From: an uncultured Aquincola sp.
GTDB taxonomy: Bacteria; Pseudomonadota; Gammaproteobacteria; Burkholderiales; Burkholderiaceae
Length of the DNA: 8,055 nt
Assembly (NCBI GenBank): GCA_937883885.1
Contig: CAKZXL010000633.1
Location: 1-8,055, forward strand
Reading direction: 5' to 3'
Every line of letters begins with the position of its first letter. The stretch's first letter is position 1. The position numbers and the translations under genes are program-made. The notes beneath the pieces were generated by a model. The model searched no databases and was not told the DNA's origin. It saw only the letters and a list, made by a program, of their open reading frames with translations. Shown here piece after piece: positions 1 through 5,781 of the stretch.

Positions 1-1426
1 ATGGCCAGCGTGATCGCGAATTCGCGGAACAGCCGGCCCACCACGTCGCCCATGAACAGCAGCGGAATCAGCACCGCGATCAGCGACACCGTGAGCGAGA
101 TGATGGTGAAGCCGATCTCTGTCGCGCCCTTGACGGCCGCCTGCATCGGCGGGTCGCCTTCTTCGATGTGGCGCGCGATGTTTTCCAACATGACGATGGC
201 GTCGTCCACCACGAAGCCAGTGGCGATCGTCAGCGCCATCAGGCTCAGGTTGTTCAGGCTGTACCCCAGCAGGTACATCACGCCGAAGGTGCCCACCAGC
301 GAGATGGGCACCGCCAGGCTGGCGATGACGGTGGCGCGCAGGCTGTGCAAAAAGCCGAAGATCACCAGCACCACCAGCACCACGGCCAGCACCAGCTCGA
401 ACTGCACATGCTCCACCGAGGCGCGGATGCCCCGCGTGCGGTCGGCCAGCACCTGCACTTCCACGGCAGCCGGCATGCCGGCCGTGAGCTGCGGCAGCCG
501 TGCGCGGATGGCGTCCACCGTCTGGATGACGTTGGCCCCCGGCTGGCGCTGCACGTTGATGATGATGGCCGGCACCAGCGGCCCGCCGGCCTGGCCCGAC
601 CAGGCGCCCAGGCGCACGTTCTCGGCGCTGTCCACCACCTGGGCCACGTCCTTCAGGCGCACCGGTGCGCCGTTGCGCCAGGCCACGATCAGGTTCTTGT
701 ACTCGTCGGCCGTCAGCAGCTGGTCGTTGGCATTGATCGAGTACGAGCGCGTGGCGCCGTCGAAGCTGCCCTTGGCGCCGTTGGCATTGGCCGCGCTGAT
801 GGCGCTGCGCACGGTGTCGATGGCGACGCCGTAGGAAGCCAGCGACTGCGTGTCGGCCTGGATGCGCACCGCCGGCCGCTGGCCGCCGGACAGCGTGACC
901 AGGCCCACGCCGCTGACCTGCGAGATCTTCTGCGCCAGCCGGGTGTTGACCAGGTTCTGCACCTCGGTCAGCGGCAGGCTCCTGGAGGTGACGGCCAACG
1001 TGAGCACCGGCGCATCGGCCGGGTTGACCTTGGCATACACCGGCGGCGCCGGCAGGTCGGCCGGCAGCAGCGAGCTGCCGGCGTTGATGGCGGCCTGCAC
1101 CTCCTGCTCGGCCGAATCCAGCGACAGGTCGAGCCCGAACTGCAGCGTGATCACCGACACGCCGGCCGCGCTGGTGGAACTCATGCGCGCCAGCCCGGCC
1201 ATCTGCCCAGCTGGCGTTCCAGCGGCGCGGTGACGGTCTGGCTCATCACCTCGGGGCTGGCGCCGGGGTACAGCGTCTGCACCTGGATGGTGGGGTAGTC
1301 CACCTGCGGCAGCGCCGACAGCGGCAGGAAACGAAAGCCCACCAGCCCGGCCAGCAGGATGGCCAGCATCAACAGCGAGGTGGCGACCGGCCGCTGGATG
1401 AAGGGACGCGACGGACTCAGGGCCAT
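1..1426 (-). pseudogene. mdtB: MdtB-type RND multidrug efflux permease, frameshifted and cut by the window edge
   Basis: Inner-membrane proton-driven permease of the RND (HAE1) class, which should form a tripartite pump with the adaptor encoded just upstream. The window holds roughly 475 of the expected 1,040 or so residues; the 3' end lies beyond position 1. Seen: an N-terminal [13 protein letters not shown] stretch leading into TM1 (about residues 14-32), then [21 protein letters not shown] and TAPLERQLG. After restoring the frame come the porter-domain motifs [35 protein letters not shown] and [11 protein letters not shown]4 carries GFVVDDAIV, with the Asp-Asp proton-relay pair at 201-206 (AcrB Asp407/408 equivalents), followed by [22 protein letters not shown]. 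These match E. coli MdtB closely from memory. The uninterrupted first frame ends at a TGA at 1181-1183 after only 81 codons because of a 1-base loss near 1205; everything downstream is intact in the other frame. The ATG at 1424-1426 lies 10 bp after the mdtA stop, so the two are cotranscribed. Whether it is a true pseudogene or a sequencing error cannot be decided here. Confidence 0.9.
1203..1209 (-). other. Frameshift site in mdtB (apparent 1-base deletion)
   Basis: The coding strand reads CTGGGCAGATGGCCGG, giving LGRWPGWRA and a stop. Adding one C after CTGGGC gives [12 protein letters not shown], which matches the conserved RND stretch (GQM-GL--MSS) and joins the frame that stays open to position 1. 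The lost base sits next to a GGGC run, a context where both replication slippage and base-calling errors happen. Confidence 0.85.
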
Positions 1427-1436
1427 GACCGGCCGC

Positions 1437-2828
1437 TCACTCGCTGGCCGCGGGGGCGGCGCCGCTGGCGCGGCGGTGCGGGCGGCTGGCGGCGCCTTCG
1501 GGGGCGGAAGCGCCGCGGCCGGGGCGCGAGGCCCCGCCGCCAGGCGCCGATGCGCCGCGCTGCGGCCGGTCGCCGGCCACCGTCACGCGGGCGCCGTCCT
1601 TCAGGCGGTCGGCGCCTTCGGTCACCACGGTCTCGCCGGCCTGCAGACCGCTCGTCACCTGCACCCGGTCGTTGGTGGCCTGGCCGCGCTGCACGGCGCG
1701 CTGGCTCACGGTGCGGTCTTCGTTCAGCACGTACACGAAGTCGCCGTCGTTGCCATGGCGCAGCGCCGCCACCGGAATGGTCACCGCGTCGCGCACGCTG
1801 TCCAGCTGCATCTGCACGTTCACGAACTGGTTGGGAAACAGCGTGCGGCCGGCATTGGCAAAGCGCGCCTTGGCCTTGACGGTGCCGGTGGTGGTGTCGA
1901 TCTCGTTGTTGAGGGTGGAGAAGCTGCCCGTGTCCAACACCGTGGCGCGGCTGCGGTCCAGCGCCTTCACCGGCAGCTGCGCACCGGCGGCGATGCGCCG
2001 CTCGATGTCGGGCACGCGGTCCTGCGGCACCGCGAACTGCACGTCGATGGGCGCCAGCTGGGTGATCACCACCACGCCGTTGGCATCGCTGGACGACACC
2101 ACGTTGCCCACGTCCACCACCCGCAGCCCCACGCGGCCCGAGACCGGCGCGGTGATGCGGGTGTAGCTCAGGTTCAGCCGCGCCGTGCCTTCGGCCGCAC
2201 GGTCCGACAGCACCGTGCCTTCCAGCTGCTTGACGCTGGCGGCCTGGGTGTCCACGTCCTGGCGGGCGATGCTGTCCTGCTTGAGCAGGGTCTGGTAGCG
2301 CTCCAGCGTCAGCCTGGCCAGCTGCAGCTGGGCTTCGTCGCGCTGGCGCTGGCCTTCGGCCTGCATCAGCGCCAGCTCGAAAGGGCGCGGGTCGATGACG
2401 GCCAGCACCTCGCCGGCCTTGACCATCTGCCCCTCACGGAAGCGCACTTCCTTGAGCACGCCCGAGACCTGCGGCCGCACGGTGACGGTGGCCGAGGGCG
2501 TGACGGTGCCCAGCGCCTCGATGACGATGGGGATGTCGGTGCGGGTGGCGCGGGCCACGCCCACGGTGGTGGCCGGGCCGCCGCGGCCCATGGCCATGCC
2601 CGGCGGGCCGCCGGGGCCGCCCGGGCCACCGCCGCCCGGCGGTCCGCCGGCCGCACCCGGGGGCGCGCCGGTGGTGGCAGGGCGGTGGGTCAGGTACCAG
2701 GCCAGGCCGAACAGGGCCAGCAAGGCCAGCAGCGCAACGATGCGGCCCACCCAGCGGGCGCGGCGGTTGGGGCGCCGTTCAGCCGCGGCAGCCGGGGTGG
2801 CCGCGGCCGGTGTTTGTTGTTCTTGCAT
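1437..2828 (-). CDS. mdtA: RND efflux periplasmic adaptor (membrane fusion protein), MdtA type
   Basis: Links the inner-membrane RND permease to an outer-membrane channel. The 463-residue protein has a charged N-terminus, one membrane anchor (about residues 28-46), and a flexible Gly/Pro-rich linker (54-84). The membrane-proximal and lipoyl part follows, with [20 protein letters not shown] (101-120), then [28 protein letters not shown] helical hairpin (about 152-218) has Ala/Gln-rich heptads, and the second lipoyl half is [17 protein letters not shown] (220-236). The beta-barrel region includes VQFAVPQD (263-270), [12 protein letters not shown] and LFPNQFVNV. The C-terminal tail (about 422-463) is low-complexity with two RGASAP units. 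E. coli MdtA is about 415 residues, so linker and tail account for the extra length. The start is supported by AAGAGGA six bases upstream. The gene precedes mdtB by 10 bp in one transcription unit. No outer-membrane factor is in the window. Confidence 0.93.
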   Translation of the reverse strand: MQEQQTPAAATPAAAAERRPNRRARWVGRIVALLALLALFGLAWYLTHRPATTGAPPGAAGGPPGGGGPGGPGGPPGMAMGRGGPATTVGVARATRTDIPIVIEALGTVTPSATVTVRPQVSGVLKEVRFREGQMVKAGEVLAVIDPRPFELALMQAEGQRQRDEAQLQLARLTLERYQTLLKQDSIARQDVDTQAASVKQLEGTVLSDRAAEGTARLNLSYTRITAPVSGRVGLRVVDVGNVVSSSDANGVVVITQLAPIDVQFAVPQDRVPDIERRIAAGAQLPVKALDRSRATVLDTGSFSTLNNEIDTTTGTVKAKARFANAGRTLFPNQFVNVQMQLDSVRDAVTIPVAALRHGNDGDFVYVLNEDRTVSQRAVQRGQATNDRVQVTSGLQAGETVVTEGADRLKDGARVTVAGDRPQRGASAPGGGASRPGRGASAPEGAASRPHRRASGAAPAASE

Positions 2829-2834
2829 TCAAGG

Positions 2835-2841
2835 TCCTCTT
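2835..2841 (-). promoter_or_regulatory. Ribosome binding site of mdtA
   Basis: AAGAGGA on the minus strand, six bases before the ATG at 2826-2828. It is a strong purine-rich Shine-Dalgarno sequence and fixes the mdtA start. Confidence 0.7.
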
Positions 2842-2889
2842 GGCCCGGGCGGGCGGGGACGATGATGCCTTCATGCCCGGGCGCGCGCC
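2842..2889. repeat. Palindromic GC-rich motifs in the mdtA upstream gap
   Basis: The 108 bp gap (2829-2936) between the TlpA-like gene's stop and the mdtA start holds two copies of the self-complementary octamer GCCCGGGC (2843-2850 and 2875-2882). A perfect 10-bp palindrome, GGCGCGCGCC (2880-2889), overlaps the second copy. The two octamers could pair as a hairpin or act as two halves of an operator. In DNA this rich in G and C such motifs may be chance. I see no convincing -35/-10 pair, and the lack of a U-tract argues against an intrinsic terminator. Confidence 0.3.
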
Positions 2890-2936
2890 GGACGGGGATG
2901 AGAACAGCGGCGGTTTGCCGGCGTATTGCTGAGTGG

Positions 2937-3449
2937 CTAGGCTTCCGCCAGCAGCTGCTCCACCAGCTTGTGCAGGGCCGCGAAGTCGGGCGCGCCCACG
3001 TAGCGCTTGACGATCTCGCCGCGCTTGTTGATCAGGTAGCTGGTGGGCGTGAGCTGCACGTCGCCGAAACTGCGGGCGATCTCGCCGGTGTTGTCGATGG
3101 CCACGCCGAAGGGCAGCTTGCGCGTCTCGGCGAAGCGGGCCACGTAGGCCGGCGGGTCGTAGCTCATGGCCACGGCCACGGTCTCGTAGCCCTGGCCCTT
3201 GTACTTGTCGTAGGTGGAGACGATCTGCGGCATCTCGGCGACGCAGGTCACGCAGCTGGTGGCCCAGAAATTGACCAGCACCACCTTGCCGCGCAAGGAC
3301 TCGGTGCTGCCCTTGCTGCCGTCCAGCAGCGTGTACGACACTGCGGGCACCGCTTCGCGCGGGCCGAAGGCCTGCCAACCCAGATAGCCGCCCGCTGCAA
3401 CGAGCAGGCCCACAGCGACGGCTGCGGCGGTGTGTTTGACAGATTTCAT
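2937..3449 (-). CDS. TlpA/ResA-like membrane-anchored thiol-disulfide oxidoreductase
   Basis: Thioredoxin-fold protein of the redoxin/TlpA group, expected to act on the periplasmic face of the inner membrane as a disulfide reductase, for example on apocytochromes, copper-carrier proteins or general thiols. Its 170 residues begin with a basic N-terminus and a single hydrophobic segment (about 8-25) that could be an uncleaved anchor or a signal peptide. The fold starts at VSYTLLDGSKGS; KVVLVNFWATSCVTC holds the active-site CVTC (Cys66, Cys69) after the typical FWAT; the cis-proline loop is TPTSYLI (Pro135). The redox centre is therefore complete. The length fits the family. The ATG has GGA nine bases upstream. 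It starts only 11 bp from the divergent DUF4197 gene and ends 108 bp before mdtA, so it could be cotranscribed with the pump genes, but nothing in the protein ties it to efflux. The exact substrate cannot be read from sequence. Confidence 0.9.
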   Translation of the reverse strand: MKSVKHTAAAVAVGLLVAAGGYLGWQAFGPREAVPAVSYTLLDGSKGSTESLRGKVVLVNFWATSCVTCVAEMPQIVSTYDKYKGQGYETVAVAMSYDPPAYVARFAETRKLPFGVAIDNTGEIARSFGDVQLTPTSYLINKRGEIVKRYVGAPDFAALHKLVEQLLAEA

Positions 3450-3460
3450 GGACGGTTCCG

Positions 3461-4144
3461 ATGAGAAGGCGTGATTTTATGGCGGCGGCCCTGCCCACGG
3501 GCATGGTCGGGGGTTTGCTGGTGGCGCAGCCGGCCTGGGCCTTGAGTGAAAGCGACGCCGCGATCGGCGTGCGCACCGCCATCGAGCGGGGCGCCGAGGC
3601 GGCGGTGGGCCTGCTCGGCCGCAACGACGGCTTCCTGGGCAACCCCAAGGTGCGCATCGAGCTGCCCGGGCCGCTGCAACAGGCGGCGGGCTTGCTCAAG
3701 GCCACCGGTCAGGGCGGCAAGCTCGACGAGCTGGTGACAGCGATGAACCGTGCCGCCGAGGCCGCGGTGCCGAAGGCGCGCACGCTGCTGGTCAATGCCG
3801 CGCGCTCGATGTCGGTGGAAGACGCGCTGCGCATCGTCAAAGGCGGCGACACCTCGGTCACCGATTTCTTCGCGGGCAAGACGCGCGAGCCGCTGACGCA
3901 GCAGTTCCTGCCCATCGTCGGCCGAGCCACCGAGAAGGTGTCGCTGGCCGCCAAGTACGACGCGGTGGCCGGCCGCGCCGCCAAGCTGGGCCTGCTGAAG
4001 GAACGCGATGCCGACCTGCGCGGCTACGTCACCGCCCGCGCGCTGGACGGCCTGTACCTCACGATCGGCGAGCAGGAACGCGCGATGCGCCGCGACCCGG
4101 TGGGTACCGGCAGCGCGATCCTCAAGAAGGTGTTTGGCAGTTAG
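3461..4144 (+). CDS. DUF4197 domain-containing exported protein
   Basis: Member of the DUF4197 family, whose molecular role is not known to me. The 227-residue precursor has a twin-arginine-like N-terminus (RRRDFM at 2-7), a hydrophobic stretch and an AWA signal-peptidase site at about 25-27, so export to the periplasm, possibly folded via Tat, is inferred. The mature part shows family hallmarks as I recall them: ERGAEAAVGLLGRNDGFLGN, KVRIELPGPLQ, MNRAAEAAVPKA, ARSMSVEDALRIVKGGDTSV, FF--KTREPLTQQFLPIV, and the C-terminal ALDGLYLTIGEQE followed by DPVGTGSAILKKVFG. The protein is predicted to be mostly helical, with no cysteine and no obvious catalytic motif. An alternative ATG at 3479 has AGAAGG nine bases upstream but would remove the arginine pair; I prefer 3461. 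Its promoter must lie within the divergent TlpA-like gene, and its stop overlaps the opposing gene's stop by 4 bp. Confidence 0.9.
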   Translation: MRRRDFMAAALPTGMVGGLLVAQPAWALSESDAAIGVRTAIERGAEAAVGLLGRNDGFLGNPKVRIELPGPLQQAAGLLKATGQGGKLDELVTAMNRAAEAAVPKARTLLVNAARSMSVEDALRIVKGGDTSVTDFFAGKTREPLTQQFLPIVGRATEKVSLAAKYDAVAGRAAKLGLLKERDADLRGYVTARALDGLYLTIGEQERAMRRDPVGTGSAILKKVFGS

Positions 4145-5280
4145 GACCCCAAACGCTTGCCCAGCTCGTGCACCAAGGCGGCGGGCAGCGTGCGGGCCAG
4201 CGCGTCGCGGCCCACCTTGGCGATCGGGCGGCCGGCGCCGTCCGAGATCTCCAGCACCGAGCCCTGTTCCTCGATCTCGATGAACGGGAAGTCGGGCACG
4301 CTGGCCAGGATCTCCGAGCGCAGGATGTCCAGCCGCAGCCCGCGTACCAGCGCCGCATAGGCGATGGTGTGCGGCAGCCCGCCGTGGCAGAAGTCGCGCG
4401 CCTCTTCCACCGAGCCGGCGAAGTCCAGGATCAGGCCGAGGTGCTGCACTGCCTCGCGCACCTGGGTGCGGCGCTCGCGGCGCGGTTCGATCACCAGCAG
4501 GCTGGCGCCGGCCAGCGGCCGGGTGCTGGTGGCGTGCTGCACCGGCGGTTCGGCTTCCGGCGCGCTGACGCCTTCGCCCAGCGCATTGACGGTGCGCGGA
4601 AACTCGATGCTCACCAGCGCCTGGCTGGCGGTGTCCTGCCGGTCCAGCCGCAGGCCCATCGCGCGGGCGGTCTGCTGCAGCACGCGCCAGCGCAGCGTGT
4701 CCAGCGCCGGGGCGGGAAAGGGCGCGGCCGGATCGGGCACGCGGTCGGGCGGCGTGTGGTGGAAGCGGCAGGTCAGCAGCGCATGCGGCGGCCAGGCCTG
4801 GTGGTCCAGCGTCAGGTGGATGGGCGCACAGGCGCCACGGCCGGCCCAGTCCATCAGCGTGTGCAGCAGGCCGAACAGCAACGAGGGGTCGACCAGCACT
4901 TCGGCGGCCTTGAGCTGTGCGCGGGCATTGAGGCCGCGGGCGGTGAGCACGCCGGCATGCTGCTGCAGCACTTCGCTCACCAGGCCGGCCAGTTCCACGC
5001 GCTCATGGCTTTGGCGCAGGCGGCCACCGGTCAGCCGCGCCAGCTGCTGGGTGGCCATGGCGGCGGCGCGCGCCTCTTCCACTGCCTCGCGCAGCGGGGC
5101 CGCGTCGTGGCTCTCCAGTCGGCCGGCCTGCACCAGTGCATCCAGCCGCGCGGCCACGCGGGTCAGGGGGCCGGCCACTTCGGCGCCGGCTTCTCCCAGC
5201 ACCTGGGTCCAGGCGGTGTCGTCGTGCCGTGCGCCGGTGGCGGCGCTGGCGGGCAGCCGGGCGGATTCGGGTAATTCCAT
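4141..5280 (-). CDS. Degenerate hybrid histidine kinase/response regulator-like protein (probable pseudokinase)
   Basis: I recognise the architecture, not a named gene. The 379-residue protein has no transmembrane segment. Residues about 30-90 are helical, with the spacing of a DHp-type dimerisation hairpin but no H-E/D-x-x phospho-acceptor box. Residues about 95-230 look like a GHKL ATPase remnant: VDPSLLFGLLHTLMDWA (130-146) corresponds to the N box, but the Mg-binding Asn is replaced (W145). No DxGxG box follows. LRWRVLQQTARAMGLRL (196-212) and SIEFPR (224-229) resemble the family's final helix and strand. After a linker (230-256), residues 257-379 begin like a receiver domain (ASLLVIEPRRERRTQVREAV), but no phospho-acceptor Asp is evident. 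Phosphotransfer is therefore unlikely; a scaffold or regulator role is inferred. The ATG has AAGGA four bases upstream. Its stop overlaps the convergent DUF4197 stop, and it is divergent from the 79-codon gene across a repeat-bearing gap. Confidence 0.72.
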   Translation of the reverse strand: MELPESARLPASAATGARHDDTAWTQVLGEAGAEVAGPLTRVAARLDALVQAGRLESHDAAPLREAVEEARAAAMATQQLARLTGGRLRQSHERVELAGLVSEVLQQHAGVLTARGLNARAQLKAAEVLVDPSLLFGLLHTLMDWAGRGACAPIHLTLDHQAWPPHALLTCRFHHTPPDRVPDPAAPFPAPALDTLRWRVLQQTARAMGLRLDRQDTASQALVSIEFPRTVNALGEGVSAPEAEPPVQHATSTRPLAGASLLVIEPRRERRTQVREAVQHLGLILDFAGSVEEARDFCHGGLPHTIAYAALVRGLRLDILRSEILASVPDFPFIEIEEQGSVLEISDGAGRPIAKVGRDALARTLPAALVHELGKRLGS

Positions 5281-5284
5281 GGGG

Positions 5285-5289
5285 TCCTT
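5285..5289 (-). promoter_or_regulatory. Ribosome binding site of the degenerate kinase gene
   Basis: AAGGA on the minus strand with a 4-base spacer before the ATG at 5278-5280. It supports this start over internal candidates. Confidence 0.55.
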
Positions 5290-5394
5290 CAGGGGCCCGC
5301 TGCAATTGAAACCAGTTGCTTCAGGGCGCTGGCGCGATGCTCGCGCGTCAGGCGGTCATCGTCTCCCCATGATCTGGGGCTGGCGCCCGACAGT

Positions 5395-5422
5395 GTGAAC
5401 ATGCTTCGTGAAATGCTTCACG
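5395..5422. promoter_or_regulatory. Operator-like tandem and inverted repeat
   Basis: Two head-to-tail units, GTGAACATGCTTC (5395-5407) and GTGAAATGCTTC (5408-5419), differ by one inserted base. The second unit runs into a perfect inverted repeat CGTGAA-ATGC-TTCACG (5407-5422), with 6-bp arms and a 4-base centre. The first unit is also near-palindromic around CATG. This is the pattern of paired sites for a dimeric helix-turn-helix regulator. It lies 95 bp upstream of the 79-codon gene and 115 bp upstream of the degenerate kinase gene, so it could control either or both. No matching regulator is encoded in the window, and I do not recognise the motif. Confidence 0.45.
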
Positions 5423-5517
5423 GCACTCACCCTTGCGGTGGATGGTCAGCGCTCAAGTTCCGTGGCCGGGCGCCGGGTGTATCGTGGGCCCTCCGCAGTA
5501 CAACCCATAGCCCATCC

Positions 5518-5757
5518 ATGCAGAAGCCGGCCCGTTTCCTGGTCATCATCGACGCCGGCGGCGGCATGGTGGCCCGCCTGTTCGACGACCAGCGCCACCT
5601 GGTGACCGAGATCGACGCCTCCACCGAAGAGGTGGTCGTGATGACCGCGGCCCTCAAGCCCGAGCGCAGCGCGGGCCAACCCGAATGGAACGACGCCCTG
5701 CGCGGCCACAGCGCCGAAGAGCGCGCGGCGGCACAGGTGTACACGCTGGACGTGTAG
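5518..5757 (+). CDS. Small conserved hypothetical protein (79 aa)
   Basis: Function unknown. The 79-residue protein is soluble and acidic, without signal peptide, membrane segment or cysteine. It reads as a compact alpha/beta domain: ARFLVIIDAGGGMVARLFDD is a likely beta-turn-beta, with EIDASTEEVVVMTAAL next and a helix over HSAEERAAAQVY, ending YTLDV. I have a general recollection of similar short proteins with this C-terminus in Burkholderiales, but no function. Codon third positions are G/C-rich as in its neighbours, which supports a real gene. I chose the ATG at 5518 because conserved-looking sequence begins there. An in-frame GTG at 5395 would add 41 residues of low-quality sequence (many Trp, Ser, His) that crosses the operator-like repeat. 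No clear Shine-Dalgarno precedes 5518, so the start is tentative. It is divergent from the degenerate kinase gene. Confidence 0.68.
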   Translation: MQKPARFLVIIDAGGGMVARLFDDQRHLVTEIDASTEEVVVMTAALKPERSAGQPEWNDALRGHSAEERAAAQVYTLDV

Positions 5758-5772
5758 CGCCCGGCTTGGCGC
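5757..5772. terminator. Possible weak hairpin between convergent genes
   Basis: GCGCC (5757-5761) and GGCGC (5768-5772) can pair around the 6-base loop CGGCTT in the 24 bp between the small plus-strand gene and the tri-heme cytochrome gene. There is no U-tract on either side, so this is at best a pause or Rho-assisted site. Confidence 0.25.
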
Positions 5773-5781
5773 AGCGCTCGC

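Larger units (their letters stand above)
5281..5517. other. Divergent intergenic region
   Basis: This 237 bp gap lies between two divergently transcribed genes and looks less GC-rich than the flanking coding DNA. It must carry the promoters for both directions, although I cannot pick a clear -35/-10 pair for either. It contains a short inverted repeat, CCCCA-TGATC-TGGGG (5365-5379), and the operator-like repeat at 5395-5422. A GTG-initiated upstream extension of the small plus-strand gene crosses part of it but looks non-coding. Confidence 0.6.

Noticed and set aside
168..1298. Plus-strand 376-codon open frame, with others at 1-834 and 850-1233
   Set aside because: All are antisense to the RND permease, whose restored frame carries unmistakable family motifs. 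Their compositions (His/Gln/Arg-rich or Ser/Thr-rich) are shadow-like.
1359..3464. A 701-codon open frame on the plus strand
   Set aside because: It lies antisense to mdtA, the start of mdtB and the TlpA-like gene, which all have clear family motifs. Its translation is rich in His, Arg, Gly and Ala with no domain, as expected for a shadow frame in GC-rich DNA.
3479..3481. Alternative ATG start of the DUF4197 gene with a good AGAAGG upstream
   Set aside because: It would remove the RRRDFM twin-arginine-like N-terminus and leave a signal peptide without positive charge. It is kept only as a possibility.
2779..3705. 308-codon minus-strand frame spanning the TlpA-like gene and part of the DUF4197 gene
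   Set aside because: It overlaps two recognisable genes in other frames and has no domain of its own.
5365..5379. CCCCA-TGATC-TGGGG inverted repeat as an operator or terminator
   Set aside because: The 5-bp arms are too short to stand out from chance, and no U-tract follows on either strand.
4168..5398. Plus-strand open frames of 368 and 344 codons opposite the degenerate kinase gene
   Set aside because: The minus-strand frame has a good ribosome site and recognisable kinase/receiver-like patterns, while these are low-complexity Arg/Gln/Gly or Ser/Arg-rich.
5395..5517. Upstream GTG-started extension of the 79-codon gene
   Set aside because: The 41 added residues lack family-like sequence, cross an operator-like repeat and have no convincing ribosome site.
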